From: an uncultured Rheinheimera sp.
Lineage (GTDB): Bacteria > Pseudomonadota > Gammaproteobacteria > Enterobacterales > Alteromonadaceae
Reading direction: 5' to 3'
Length of the DNA: 60,754 nt
NCBI GenBank assembly: GCA_943913835.1
Contig: CALTZU010000005.1
Coordinates: forward strand, 1 to 60,754
Made by a program: the position numbers and the translations under genes. Under the pieces are notes generated by a model. That model was not told where the DNA came from. It saw nothing but the letters and a program-made list of their open reading frames with translations, and did no database searches. Every line of letters begins with the position of its first letter. Within the stretch, counting starts at the first letter, position 1. Positions 17,338 through 27,327 of the stretch are shown in pieces.

Positions 17338-18318
17338 TTACTTGATGCCTAAATCAGCCAGAGCTTTAGCAGCTACTGTAGCTGGTACTGGCACATAACC
17401 ATCGTGAGCTACTACGTCCTGACCATTTTTTGACAACACGAAGCGAACAAACTCACGCTCTAAAGGCTGCATTTCTTTGTTCGGGTGTTTATTCACATAA
17501 ACGTACAGGAAACGTGATAACGGGTATTTACCGTCTAAAGCGTGATCTGCATTTGGTGCATAAAACGGCTCGCCTTCTTTCTTTGCCAAAGGTAAAGCGC
17601 GTACGCTTGATGTGATATAGCCGATACCTGAGTAGCCAATGCCATTGATAGACTCACTGATACCCTGTACTACTGAAGCTGAACCAGGTTGTTCGTTGAT
17701 GCTGGATTTAAAGTCGCCACCACATAAAGCCACGTCTTTAAAGTAACCATAAGTACCAGACACAGCGTTACGGCTGTATACAGTGAAATCACGATTTGCC
17801 CAGGCACCTTCCATACCTAGCTGCCCCCAGCGGGTCACATCTTCTTTGTAACCACATTTACGGGTTGCAGAGAAAATTGCATCCACCTGAGCAATAGTCA
17901 GACCTTTCAGTGGATTATCTTTATTGACATAAACAGCTAATAAGTCGATAGCTACAGGAATAGCCATTGGCTTGTAGCCATACTTGGCTTCAAAATCCTG
18001 CACTTCTGATGGCTTCATCGCACGGCTCATAGGACCAAAGTTAGAAGTACCTTCAGTTAAGGCGGTAGGAGCAGTAGAAGAACCAGCACCCTGAATTTGA
18101 ATATTCACGTTCGGGTATTGCTTACGGAATTCTTCAGCCCATTTGGTCATCAGGTTGTTTAAGGTATCAGAACCAATGCTGGAAATGTTGCCTGAAACAC
18201 CAGTAGATTTTACATAAGCCGGCAATTTAGGGTCAGCTTCGATAATGGCCGCCTGAGCTGTCAGGCCCAAAGCCGCTGCAATCAGACTTAATGAAGTTAA
18301 TAACTTTGCTACTTTCAC
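17338..18318 (-). CDS. pstS: Periplasmic phosphate-binding protein PstS
   Basis: 326 residues beginning at a GTG with GAGGAG 6 bases upstream. A signal peptide (about 1-23, ending TAQA) precedes the mature protein. Phosphate-contact elements are visible: SIGSDTLNNLMTKW, QGAGSSTAPTALTEG, GPMSRAM, and SRNAVSGTYGYF, which supply serine, arginine and aspartate ligands in the family. It follows the 320-330 residue PstS type common in Shewanella and Pseudomonas rather than E. coli PstS. It delivers phosphate to PstCA. It has its own PhoB box and a leader hairpin. Confidence 0.96.
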   Translation of the reverse strand: MKVAKLLTSLSLIAAALGLTAQAAIIEADPKLPAYVKSTGVSGNISSIGSDTLNNLMTKWAEEFRKQYPNVNIQIQGAGSSTAPTALTEGTSNFGPMSRAMKPSEVQDFEAKYGYKPMAIPVAIDLLAVYVNKDNPLKGLTIAQVDAIFSATRKCGYKEDVTRWGQLGMEGAWANRDFTVYSRNAVSGTYGYFKDVALCGGDFKSSINEQPGSASVVQGISESINGIGYSGIGYITSSVRALPLAKKEGEPFYAPNADHALDGKYPLSRFLYVYVNKHPNKEMQPLEREFVRFVLSKNGQDVVAHDGYVPVPATVAAKALADLGIK

Positions 18319-18332
18319 GTTGCTCTCCTCAC

Positions 18333-18351
18333 AACAGACGAAATGTCTGTT
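18333..18351 (-). other. Leader hairpin just upstream of the pstS ribosome site
   Basis: AACAGAC and GTCTGTT form a 7-bp stem with a five-base loop in the pstS 5' untranslated region, ending 3-4 bases before GAGGAG. A stem here could stabilise the message or set translation; no T-run follows, so it is not a terminator. Confidence 0.5.
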
Positions 18352-18394
18352 CGTGGTTCAGGTTGTTTTCTGGGGGTTATCATAAGAAAGAAAT

Positions 18395-18412
18395 ATGACA
18401 CTAATATGACGA
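18395..18412 (-). promoter_or_regulatory. PhoB box and promoter of pstS
   Basis: On the minus strand TCGTCAT and GTGTCAT are separated by ATTA. After exactly 10 bases TATGAT serves as -10. The spacing equals that at pstC and phoB in this window. Confidence 0.8.
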
Positions 18413-18593
18413 AACGACCGAACATATTTTGACCGCTATTATTTTTTTTTGATTTTGCCGGGAGAATTGCGACGACTTGACTGTCAAAAACCAGCCATAG
18501 GTCTACAATGGGGAAAGCCGAGTCTGGCTAACTCACTGTTTTTTTAAGCTCTTTTCACTTTTTATCAAATTTGATCTGTCCAGGAGAAGTAAG

Positions 18594-19094
18594 ATGAAGC
18601 AGTTGATATTAACTGTAATAGGTCAGGATAAAGCTGGTTTAGTAGAACAACTTGCCACAGTGATCGGCAGCCATCATGGCAACTGGATGGCCAGTAACCT
18701 GAGCCATTTAGGTGGTTATTTTGCGGGCATATTACAACTGGAAGTCCCTGAAGAGCATGTGTTTGCGCTGACAACAGAATTAGAGCGCATGTCTGATCTG
18801 GATATTAAAATTCAGCAAGGTTTAAACTCCGAAGTGCATCCGGATAAACAATTGCAATTTGTGATCACCGGCAATGACAGACCAGGCATAGTTCGGGAGT
18901 TGTCCAGCGTGATGAAACACAAGGGCGCAAACATTATTCATTTTGAAAGCTCCCAACAAAGCGCTCCGAACTGGGGGGTGCCACTTTTCCATGCGATAGC
19001 CACTGTTGAACTGCCTGCAGGACTCAATAAAGATGAGGTCGTGAAGGCGTTGGAAGCCATAGCTTCGGACGTAGTAGTTGACGTTGACCACTAA
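18594..19094 (+). CDS. GcvR-like regulator with two ACT domains
   Basis: 166 residues, with CAGGAGAAGTAAG before the ATG. The N-terminal ACT-like half starts MKQLILTVIGQDKAGLVEQLA and the second half starts QLQFVITGNDRPGIVRELSSV near 82-102; both have the G-x-D-x-x-G-L/I-V pattern of ACT domains. Proteins of this make-up are annotated as glycine cleavage system transcriptional repressor (GcvR) or ACT-domain proteins; E. coli GcvR is 190 residues. A role in amino-acid sensing by binding another regulator is inferred. It is transcribed from its own promoter, has its own terminator and lies just before ppk. Confidence 0.8.
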   Translation: MKQLILTVIGQDKAGLVEQLATVIGSHHGNWMASNLSHLGGYFAGILQLEVPEEHVFALTTELERMSDLDIKIQQGLNSEVHPDKQLQFVITGNDRPGIVRELSSVMKHKGANIIHFESSQQSAPNWGVPLFHAIATVELPAGLNKDEVVKALEAIASDVVVDVDH

Positions 19095-19127
19095 GACCGG
19101 CATTCACTTTAAAATATTGATGCAAAC

Positions 19128-19155
19128 AAAGGATCAAGCTCTTGATCCTTTCATC
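19128..19155 (+). terminator. Intrinsic terminator after the GcvR-like gene
   Basis: AAAGGATCAAG and CTTGATCCTTT (19128-19138 and 19141-19151) form a long near-perfect stem ending in TTTCAT. It lies between the GcvR-like gene and the ppk PhoB box, which separates the two transcripts. Confidence 0.75.
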
Positions 19156-19158
19156 AGT

Positions 19159-19176
19159 CTGTCATAAAACTGCCAT
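19159..19176 (+). promoter_or_regulatory. PhoB box of the ppk-ppx operon
   Basis: CTGTCAT-AAAA-CTGCCAT is one base from the PhoB consensus and lies 34 bases before the ppk ATG. No -10 hexamer at the usual 10-base spacing is convincing, so the promoter itself is less certain than the box. Confidence 0.75.
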
Positions 19177-19209
19177 AGAGTAGCTCCCAAACCCGATCTG
19201 GAGCGCGTT

Positions 19210-21330
19210 ATGGTCATTACAGAGCTAATACATACTGTGAGCGATACGAATTATTTTCCCCGTGAATTAAGTTGGCTGTCATTTAATGGCCGTGTGTTGC
19301 AGGAAGCAGCGGACGAGCGTAACCCTTTGATTGAGCGTTTACGTTTTTTAGGTATTTACTCCAATAACATGGATGAGTTTTTCCGGGTCAGAGTCGCTGA
19401 CGTCAAACGCCGGATCCTGCTTAAAAAATATCATGCTGATGAACAGGAAGATGCGGAACAATTGCTGCATGATATTCAACATATAGTGCTGAAGCTGGGT
19501 GAGCGTTTTAATAAAATTTATGACGACTTGCAGCAGGAATTACGCAAACACAATATTGAGCTCATTGATAATTTTAAACTGACTGATGCTCAGGCGCAGT
19601 GGGCCAGAAGTTTTTACCGTAGTGAAATACAACGGCATTTATCCCCTATCATTCTTTCCGCTGAAGAAGTCAAACTGGCCAAGCATTTAGAAGACAACGC
19701 CACTTATCTGATGGTGGAGATGACAGGGGCGAACAAAGCAGAATACGCCATAGTTCAGGTGCCTACTGGTGTCATGTCACGTTTTGTTGAGCTGCCGCTG
19801 CATTTAAACAAAAGCAAAAAGAAAGGCCGCTACCGCCGGCAGATTATTTTGCTCGACGACATCATAGTGCACTGTTTAAAAGACTTGTTTAACGGTTTTT
19901 TTGAATTTTGTGAAATTCAGGCCTTTTCCCTGAAGCTAACCAGAGACGCAGAATACAATATCAGCGATACGCTGGACCAGTCACTTATTGACAAAATGTC
20001 CAAAGGCATTAAGCAGCGCTTAAAATCTGAGCCTGTGCGTATGGTTTATGATGCCCATATGCCAGAACACATGCTGAAGATGCTGAAAAAATTACTTGGC
20101 TACAGCTCTTATGATTCTCTAATCCCAGGCGGTAAGTATCGCAATTTCAAAGACTTTATCGGATTTCCAAATATCGGCCACCCATCTTTGGAATTCCCTC
20201 CTATGCCGGTATTAAAAAGCCCTGAATTTGAACGTCACACTACAAGCTTTGAAGCTATACGTACTTCAGATATTTTGTTGTATTACCCCTACCACAGCTT
20301 TGGTTATTTCACTGAGTGGGTACGTCAGGCCTCTTTTGACCCCAAAGTCACCAGTATTAAAATGACCATGTACCGTGTCGCTAAAAACTCCCGGGTGATC
20401 CACTCTTTGCTGGATGCAGTGCGTAATGGCAAACAAGTGACAGTGGTCGTCGAGTTAAAAGCCCGTTTTGATGAAGAAAACAACATCAACTGGGCGCGAC
20501 GCATGACCGAAGCAGGTATTGAAGTGATCTTTGGTCTGCAGACCTTAAAAATTCACTCCAAACTCTGTTTAATCACCCGGCAGGAAAAAGGCAAAACTCA
20601 GAAGTTTGCCCACATAGGCACGGGTAATTTTAATGAAAAAACAGCACGTATTTATACAGATATGAGCCTGTTTACCTGTCACAGCGAAATTTGTGACGAA
20701 GTGGATCAGGTGTTTGAGTTTATTCAGTACAGCTATAAGCCGTTCCAGTTTAACCATTTGATTGTGTCTCCAACCTGGAGCCGGCCTAAGCTCAGCGCCT
20801 TGATTGAAAGAGAAACCAGTTTTGCCACCTCTGGCCGAAAAGCTGAAATTATTCTGAAAATCAATAACCTGGTTGACAATCAGATTGTCGATCTGCTGTA
20901 CAAAGCCAGTATGGCTGGGGTGAAGATCCGTATTATGGTAAGGGGCATGTGCTCGCTGATCCCTGGCATTAAAGGCTTAAGTGACAACATTCATGTCACC
21001 AGCGTGTTAGACAGATTCCTTGAGCATGCCAGGGTGTATGTGTTTAACAATGGTGGAGAAACGGACTTATACATCTCGTCAGCTGACTGGATGACCCGAA
21101 ACCTGGATCAAAGGGTTGAAGTGGGTGTGCCTATTTATGACGCCGCCATTAAACAACAGATCCTGACCACGCTGGATATTCAGTGGCACGATAATGTGAA
21201 GGCACGGATTATTGATAAAGATCAAAGTAACCACTATGTAAAAAGAGGCAATAAGCGTAGCATTCGCTCCCAACAGGAAATCTATGACTATTTTGCTCAG
21301 TTACAGCAATCCACTCAGGCCGGAACATGA
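19210..21330 (+). CDS. ppk1: Polyphosphate kinase 1
   Basis: 706 residues (E. coli 688). PPK1 reversibly transfers the terminal phosphate of ATP to polyphosphate. The N-terminus YFPRELSWLSFNGRVLQEA is diagnostic, followed by SNNMDEFFRVRVADVKRR near 51-68, MTMYRV near 385-390, and the HxK autophosphorylation site LKIHSKLCLI (H449, K451). A second HxR site lies at LEHARVYVFNNG. It overlaps ppx by four bases (ATGA), so the two opposing activities are made from one message. A PhoB box upstream predicts induction by phosphate limitation. Confidence 0.97.
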   Translation: MVITELIHTVSDTNYFPRELSWLSFNGRVLQEAADERNPLIERLRFLGIYSNNMDEFFRVRVADVKRRILLKKYHADEQEDAEQLLHDIQHIVLKLGERFNKIYDDLQQELRKHNIELIDNFKLTDAQAQWARSFYRSEIQRHLSPIILSAEEVKLAKHLEDNATYLMVEMTGANKAEYAIVQVPTGVMSRFVELPLHLNKSKKKGRYRRQIILLDDIIVHCLKDLFNGFFEFCEIQAFSLKLTRDAEYNISDTLDQSLIDKMSKGIKQRLKSEPVRMVYDAHMPEHMLKMLKKLLGYSSYDSLIPGGKYRNFKDFIGFPNIGHPSLEFPPMPVLKSPEFERHTTSFEAIRTSDILLYYPYHSFGYFTEWVRQASFDPKVTSIKMTMYRVAKNSRVIHSLLDAVRNGKQVTVVVELKARFDEENNINWARRMTEAGIEVIFGLQTLKIHSKLCLITRQEKGKTQKFAHIGTGNFNEKTARIYTDMSLFTCHSEICDEVDQVFEFIQYSYKPFQFNHLIVSPTWSRPKLSALIERETSFATSGRKAEIILKINNLVDNQIVDLLYKASMAGVKIRIMVRGMCSLIPGIKGLSDNIHVTSVLDRFLEHARVYVFNNGGETDLYISSADWMTRNLDQRVEVGVPIYDAAIKQQILTTLDIQWHDNVKARIIDKDQSNHYVKRGNKRSIRSQQEIYDYFAQLQQSTQAGT

Positions 21331-22907
21331 CCCATTGGACCAGCGCAGACTCCAGCGCAGATACCCATAACGCCACTTACATGGCAGCTGTTGATTTAGG
21401 TTCCAACAGCTTTCATATGGTAATAGCCCGTGTAGTTGACGGAGCTTTGCAGTTATTGCACCGTGAAAAACAAAAAGTACAGTTGGCCGAAGGTTTGACT
21501 GAAGATCTGCTGCTGACTGAAGATGCGATGCAGCGTGGTCTGGCCGTACTGGCCCAGTTTGCTGATACCTTAAAACCAGTGCCCAATGAATCGGTCAGGG
21601 TGATCGCCACTTATACCTTAAGAAGGGCAAAAAATAGTGCGATGTTTTTGCGTCGCGCCCAAGCTATATTTCCCTTCCCAATCGAAGTAATTTCCGGACA
21701 GGAAGAAGCACGTTTTATTTATCAGGGCGTAGCGCATTTTGAGCATTACCTGGGCCGCCGACTGGTGATGGATATTGGAGGTGGCAGCACCGAGTTTGCC
21801 ATAGGCGAAGGTTTTCAGCCACTGAAACTGGCGAGCCGTAATATGGGTTGTGTCAGTTATGCTCAACTGCATTTTCCGAATGGCCGCATCAGTAACAAGA
21901 AGTTTGAACGAGCTATTTTGCAGGCAGAGCAGGAACTGGAACCAATAGTCTCAGCCTACAGAGAAACTGGTTGGCAGCAGGCTGTCGGCACTTCAGGCAC
22001 TATTAAAACCATCCGGGATATTATTGTTGGCTTGGGCTGGCATCAGGCTTGTATTGAGCCTGAGCATCTGCAGCAACTCAAGGATTTATTAATAGCCCAG
22101 GAAAACAGTCAGCAGTTGGACTTACCTGGTTTAGCAGACGACCGTAAACTACTGATCTGTTCTGGATTAGCTATTTTGATTGCCGCATTCAACATGCTTG
22201 GTATATCACAAATGTATTATGTCGATGCAGCACTTCGTGAAGGTGTGCTTTACGAAATGAGTGACAGATTGCATCATCATGATATTCGCGAGCACACTAT
22301 CCAGAGTCTGATCAAAAGATACAGCATAGATACAGCTCAGGCAGACAGGGTTCGCAATTCAGCGCTGGAACTTTTTGCTCAGCTACGCACCAGTTGGCAA
22401 CTGACGGATGAAATGGCCGATCTATTGAGCTGGGCCGCCACAGTGTATGAGATAGGTTTACATATCAACTCGTCCAGCGTACAACGCCATTCGTCTTATA
22501 TATTAAAAAATGCCAATTTGCCTGGCTTTAATCAGGAACAGCAACAACTGTTGGCTACACTGGTGCGTTCACACAGGCGTAAAATCAAGATAGAGGATTT
22601 ATCGCAGTTTTACTTGTACAGTTCGAGTACAGTTGTGTCTTTACTGGTATTACTGCGGATGGCGGTTTTGTTGAATCAAAAGCGCCGTGATGACTTTTTA
22701 CCACCACTAAAGGTTGTTGGTAAAAATCAACACCTGAGTCTGCAGTTGCCAAAAGAATGGCTGGAACAACAACCTTTGCTGGTTGCTGACCTGCAGCAAG
22801 AGCAATTACATCTGAAAAAGATTGCCTTTGTCCTCGATTGCCCCTATTTAACAGAGTGCAGTTTGCAAAGCCCGGGGTTTGAACCATCAAATCCGGATGA
22901 GGAGTAA
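21327..22907 (+). CDS. ppx: Exopolyphosphatase
   Basis: 526 residues (E. coli 513). It releases phosphate from polyphosphate ends and may also act on guanosine pentaphosphate. The ASKHA-fold motifs are present: AVDLGSNSFHMVIARV near 21-36 and VMDIGGGSTEFAIGE near 148-162, with YTLRRAKN between. A C-terminal HD-like helical region follows (HIRE... to about 480). The first 17 residues are polar and not part of the fold, so the true start could be the internal ATG at residue 19, though the ATGA overlap with ppk favours 21327. Confidence 0.96.
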   Translation: MTHWTSADSSADTHNATYMAAVDLGSNSFHMVIARVVDGALQLLHREKQKVQLAEGLTEDLLLTEDAMQRGLAVLAQFADTLKPVPNESVRVIATYTLRRAKNSAMFLRRAQAIFPFPIEVISGQEEARFIYQGVAHFEHYLGRRLVMDIGGGSTEFAIGEGFQPLKLASRNMGCVSYAQLHFPNGRISNKKFERAILQAEQELEPIVSAYRETGWQQAVGTSGTIKTIRDIIVGLGWHQACIEPEHLQQLKDLLIAQENSQQLDLPGLADDRKLLICSGLAILIAAFNMLGISQMYYVDAALREGVLYEMSDRLHHHDIREHTIQSLIKRYSIDTAQADRVRNSALELFAQLRTSWQLTDEMADLLSWAATVYEIGLHINSSSVQRHSSYILKNANLPGFNQEQQQLLATLVRSHRRKIKIEDLSQFYLYSSSTVVSLLVLLRMAVLLNQKRRDDFLPPLKVVGKNQHLSLQLPKEWLEQQPLLVADLQQEQLHLKKIAFVLDCPYLTECSLQSPGFEPSNPDEE

Positions 22908-22945
22908 TATTTTTAAGCCACGACCGGCAAAAGGAAAAATCACAG

Positions 22946-24043
22946 ATGCCTCAGATTTTCAGTAACGACGCCATCAGCAGAGCCTTATTGTTGGTGATCC
23001 TCTGTGCCGGTGTGTTCTTTTTTATTGGATTTTTGGTGCCAGTACTGGCTGCTCTGATTATTTGTTTTGCCAGTTGGCCTTTGTACCGGCATTTGTTGAA
23101 CTACTGCCGCAACAATTCCACTTTAGCCGCCAGTGTGGCCATTGTAGCTATGGTGTTGGGACTGGTGATCCCTCTGGCTCTGGTGTTTAGTTATGCCATG
23201 GAAGAAATCCGGACCTGGATAGAGTGGCTGAAATATGCCAATGAACATGGTGCTGCGGTGCCAGAATGGTTAAAAGCCCTGCCCGCTGTCGGAGACACTT
23301 TGGCAGGCTATTGGCAAACCTATTTAGGCGAACCTCATCAGCTGGGCCAGGTCGTAAGTTTAGTCAGCGGTGAGCAAATAGGCGGCATCTCTAAATGGGT
23401 GCTGAATTTTGGCTGGACCACAGCTGGTTTTATGCTGACGCTGCTGTTTATGCTGATCACTTTATTTTTCCTGTACAAAGATGGTGAACGTTTGGCCTGG
23501 CAGTTGGATACTGTAGGTGAACGCATTCTGCCTGACCGTTGGAACCGATTCTCCCGTGTGGTTCCTGCCACCGTCAGCTCCACAGTGATAGGTATGACCA
23601 TCATCGCTATAGGCGAGGGTGTAGTATTAGGAGTGGCGTATTGGATAGCTGGCGTGCCCTCCCCTGTGGCTTTTGGTGTATTAACAGGTTTTATGGCATT
23701 GATCCCTGGTGGTGCACCTCTGTCTTTTAGTTTGATTTCCATTTATTTAATAGGTACTGGCGATCTGACCGCTGGTGTTGGTCTGTTTTTATGGGGCAGC
23801 ATTGAGCTTTTTATTGTGGATAAAACAATCAGACCGAATCTGGTAGGAGGCCCAGTCAAACTGCCATTTTTACCAACCTTTTTTGGCTTGATCGGTGGCG
23901 TTAAAACTATGGGCATGGTGGGTTTGTTTGTAGGGCCTGTATTGATGGCCCTGCTGGTCGCCATTTGGCGGGAATGGCTAAGGGAACCCAAGGAAAACAA
24001 CGATATAACGCAAAGGCTGCAGAGTAAAACTGAACCCGAATAA
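22946..24043 (+). CDS. AI-2E family membrane permease
   Basis: 365 residues with about eight membrane segments, grouped as in the PerM/TqsA (AI-2E transporter, UPF0118) family: two near 15-75, one before a periplasmic stretch (95-150), then the conserved block from about 155. Typical segments are LFFLYKDGERLAWQLD, the GMTIIAIGEGVVLGVAYWIAG core and GVLTGFMALIPGGAPL, followed by DKTIRPNLVGGPVKLPFLPTF. Substrates of such proteins differ (autoinducer-2, ions, or unknown), so none is assigned. It follows ppx by 38 bases in the same direction and may be read through from it. Confidence 0.85.
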   Translation: MPQIFSNDAISRALLLVILCAGVFFFIGFLVPVLAALIICFASWPLYRHLLNYCRNNSTLAASVAIVAMVLGLVIPLALVFSYAMEEIRTWIEWLKYANEHGAAVPEWLKALPAVGDTLAGYWQTYLGEPHQLGQVVSLVSGEQIGGISKWVLNFGWTTAGFMLTLLFMLITLFFLYKDGERLAWQLDTVGERILPDRWNRFSRVVPATVSSTVIGMTIIAIGEGVVLGVAYWIAGVPSPVAFGVLTGFMALIPGGAPLSFSLISIYLIGTGDLTAGVGLFLWGSIELFIVDKTIRPNLVGGPVKLPFLPTFFGLIGGVKTMGMVGLFVGPVLMALLVAIWREWLREPKENNDITQRLQSKTEPE

Positions 24044-24133
24044 AGCACAGCCTGTCTGACAATACAAACAAGCAGCTTTGCTTTTGCGCTGAGACTCAGT
24101 ATGGTAATAGACCAATACCAGAAGGATCCTGCC

Positions 24134-25444
24134 ATGCACAGAACTTTAGCTTCATTACTTCTAGTCAGCACATTTTCAACTCAGGCCGCCATAGATTTGA
24201 AACCACAAACAGAATCTGCCATTAAAGCTATCCAGCCACAAATGCTGGAATGGCGCCGTCATTTTCATCAATATCCCGAACTATCCAACCGCGAAGTCAA
24301 TACAGCAAAAAAAGTGGCAGAACATTTAAAATCGCTCGGGCTGGAAGTGCAAACCGGTTTAGCTCATCACGGCGTTTTAGGCGTACTAAAAGGTGCAAAA
24401 CCTGGTCCTACTGTGGCGCTGCGGGCTGATATGGACGCTTTACCTGTGACTGAGCAAGTCGACTTACCTTTTGCGTCTAAAGTACGCAGCACTTTTAACG
24501 GTCAGGAGGTCGGCGTGATGCACGCTTGTGGTCACGACGCCCACACCGCCATATTGATGGCCACAGCCTCCGTGCTGACACAACTGAAATCACAACTGGC
24601 CGGTACCATTTTATTTGTATTTCAGCCCGCAGAAGAAGGCCCGCCTGCAGGGGAAGAAGGTGGCGCTAAACTGATGCTCAAAGAAGGTGTCTTTGCTAAA
24701 TACAAACCTGACGCCATATTTGGCCTACATGTCTGGCCTGGCCCTGCTGGTCAGTTGCAGGTAAAAAGCGAAGGTATTATGGCTGCTGCTGATAGCTTTA
24801 ATATCACAGTCAAAGGCCAGCAAGTGCATGGCTCCAGCCCATGGCGTGGTGTTGACCCTATAGCAGTCACAGGTCAACTCATTACCGCCCTGCATCAAAT
24901 ACCAGCAAGGCAACTCGATGTGACACAAGCACCTGCGGTGTTATCTGTAGGTCAGGTGCATGGTGGTGTACGTTGGAACATTATTCCGGATGAAGTAAAA
25001 CTTGAAGGCACAATACGGACTTTTGATCCGCAAATGCGGGAGCAGCTATTACAAAAAATGCAGCACACTTCAGAGCATATAGCTGCAGCCAGCGGTGCCA
25101 CCGCAGAGTTTCATAACCATGGCTTCGCAGCTGTGACCTGGAATGATGCCAAACTAACAGAATGGGCTATGCCAAGTTTGCAATGGGCGGCAGGCAAAGC
25201 GGGTGTGGCACCTATTAAGCCTATTACTGCTTCAGAAGACTTCTCGTTTTTTCAACAACAAGTCCCAGGTGTATTTTTCTTTTTGGGCATAGCTGCACAA
25301 AATACCCCAATAGAAAAAACCGCACCTAACCATTCACCATTATTTCAGGTGAATGAGCAGGCCTTGGAAAATGGTGTACGGGCTTTTACGGGTCTGGCAC
25401 TGGATTATTTAGCTAAGCCGGCAGCATCAGATAAGAAAAGCTAA
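24134..25444 (+). CDS. Secreted M20 family amidohydrolase (hippurate hydrolase/IAA-amino acid hydrolase type)
   Basis: 436 residues from the ATG at 24134, chosen because AGAAGGA precedes it and the product then begins with a signal peptide (about 1-19, ending STQA). M20D metal-binding motifs are present: MHACGHDAHTAILM, QPAEEGPPAGEEGGAKLM, GLHVWPG, and EDFSFFQQQVPGVFFFLG near the end. The dimerisation domain occupies the middle (about 205-320). The family cleaves acyl-amino-acid or peptide amides; the substrate is not readable, and export to the periplasm suggests peptide-like compounds. The gene overlaps the convergent yeiH-like gene by 32 bases. Confidence 0.9.
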   Translation: MHRTLASLLLVSTFSTQAAIDLKPQTESAIKAIQPQMLEWRRHFHQYPELSNREVNTAKKVAEHLKSLGLEVQTGLAHHGVLGVLKGAKPGPTVALRADMDALPVTEQVDLPFASKVRSTFNGQEVGVMHACGHDAHTAILMATASVLTQLKSQLAGTILFVFQPAEEGPPAGEEGGAKLMLKEGVFAKYKPDAIFGLHVWPGPAGQLQVKSEGIMAAADSFNITVKGQQVHGSSPWRGVDPIAVTGQLITALHQIPARQLDVTQAPAVLSVGQVHGGVRWNIIPDEVKLEGTIRTFDPQMREQLLQKMQHTSEHIAAASGATAEFHNHGFAAVTWNDAKLTEWAMPSLQWAAGKAGVAPIKPITASEDFSFFQQQVPGVFFFLGIAAQNTPIEKTAPNHSPLFQVNEQALENGVRAFTGLALDYLAKPAASDKKS

Positions 25445-26372
25445 AAAGTAAAAACATCACCAAAGCGGCAAAGCCAAACACTTTGCCGCTGCACTGCTTT
25501 AAATCCTGCCAACAGGTTAAAAGCCCAGTCGCTAACATCGCAAAAATCAGACAGCTTTGTGACACCAACAGCGCCGCCTGACTCAGCCAGACAGGCACCA
25601 CCAAGCCAACGTTAACCAACAATACCGCAATAAAACCCAGTACAAACCATGGAAAAACAAAACTATCTTTGGTTTTGCTATGAAAACTCAGCAGCACCAA
25701 AAAAGGCACCAGTAAACAAACCCTGAATAATTTAGCTATCACAGCTTGTGGCGCCGCATCACCCAATTGACTGCCTGCAGCTACAGCTTGTGATACTTCA
25801 GGCGCGGTGCTGCCAATCAACCAGGCCAACTGAGCTTGTAGCATCACTCCTGAATGCATCAGCAAGGCATAGGCTAACAAAGCCAGCAGGCCCATCAACA
25901 GCACCATAGCCAGGCTCTGAGTTAAAGTAGCAGCGTCACTTTTTCGCACAGACCAGGTAGCAAAAATTGCCGAGGTTCCGCAAAAACTTAAGCCGCAGCT
26001 GACTAACAGCACCAACTCTTTAGGTAGCTTAAATATTTTTATGCCAAGCCATAAAGCCGTAGCCAATACCAGCACCACCAGAGTCAACAACCTCAGTAAA
26101 GCCAGCGGACTGGTTTGTGTTACCAGTTCAGGATCAACACTAAAAGCAAAAAGCACTATGCCCAAGCGTAGCGCTTTTTGCTGCAATAGCGCCAGTTTAT
26201 CCAGTTGTGGCGCCAGCAACTGCCGTGGCTGAATTGCCCACAAAGGCAATACTAATGCCGCAGACAACCCCAGTAGCAAAGCGACAAACACCGGACTAAC
26301 CCATTGGTGTAACTCAGGCAGCAGCAGATAGCAGAGTTGTAACAGCAGACTAAGCAGGACTAATACCAACAT
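25413..26372 (-). CDS. YeiH/UPF0324 family membrane protein, putative sulfate exporter
   Basis: 319 residues, almost entirely hydrophobic, about nine to ten membrane segments. The family signature GLSFCGTSAIFA sits near 126-137, where YeiH proteins carry CG-x-S-A. It lies divergent from a LysR gene with a 96-base gap, the same arrangement as E. coli yeiE-yeiH. The substrate is not settled in the family; sulfate or sulfonate export has been proposed. Its 3' end overlaps the M20 gene by 32 bases tail to tail. Confidence 0.8.
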   Translation of the reverse strand: MLVLVLLSLLLQLCYLLLPELHQWVSPVFVALLLGLSAALVLPLWAIQPRQLLAPQLDKLALLQQKALRLGIVLFAFSVDPELVTQTSPLALLRLLTLVVLVLATALWLGIKIFKLPKELVLLVSCGLSFCGTSAIFATWSVRKSDAATLTQSLAMVLLMGLLALLAYALLMHSGVMLQAQLAWLIGSTAPEVSQAVAAGSQLGDAAPQAVIAKLFRVCLLVPFLVLLSFHSKTKDSFVFPWFVLGFIAVLLVNVGLVVPVWLSQAALLVSQSCLIFAMLATGLLTCWQDLKQCSGKVFGFAALVMFLLFSFSYLMLPA

Positions 26373-26468
26373 AATGATGTCATCTTTGTGGTCAAAAACA
26401 ACGCTATTGTAATTAGCTCTTCAAATAAGAATAATGGATTTATCTTATTCTTCAGATTAAATAATCAA

Positions 26469-27327
26469 ATGAATTACCCTAGTCCACGCCACTGGTTGTT
26501 ATTAGATGCCATTTGCCGTCAGCACAGCCTGACCAAAGCAGCAGACCGTTTAGCCTTAAGTCAGTCCGCTGCCAGCCAGGCATTAAAAGAGTTGGAACAA
26601 CGTTTAGGTCAGCCCTTGTTTTTACGCCAGGGCAGGCAGTTGATCCCTACCCAACATACCTTGGACCTGTTACCTAAACTACAGCTGTTTCTCGACTTGC
26701 AACAAGAACTGGTCAGTTCACAGCCTGATAAAGGCGAACTTAGACTGGTAGCAAGCGAAACTGTGGGTTGTTATTTGCTACCCGCCTTATTGGCGCAATT
26801 TACTGCACTTTACCCTGCGATAAATTTCAAACTACGACTGTGTAATAGCAGCGAAGTACTGCAACTGATGCATCAGCAACAGGCTCAATTGGGCTTTGTC
26901 GAAGGCCCGGTATTGAGTACTGAATTTCATATCCGTCAGTGGCGGCAGGATTTAACAGTGCTGTTTGGCCAGCCGCAGCTGCATCAGAATTTATCTACAG
27001 CTCAATTATTGGCACAGCGCTGGATAGTGAGGGAGCAAGGCTCTGGTACCCGGGCTGTGCTGGAGCATGAACTGGCACGACTGCATTGGTCACCAGACAA
27101 TCTGCTCGAACTGGAGCGGCCTGAAGCTATTAAACAAGCAGTAAAACAAGGATTGGGGATTGGCTGTTTGCCTTTGCTGACGGTGCAGGATGAAATTAAC
27201 AGCGGACAGTTAATTCTGCTGCAAAGCCCTTTGCAGTTACAACGACATTTCAGATTGGTCCAGCATAAAAACTATCAACCGCCCCTGCTGCAAAAGTTTT
27301 TACACTTTCTGCAGCAGGACGGTGCAG

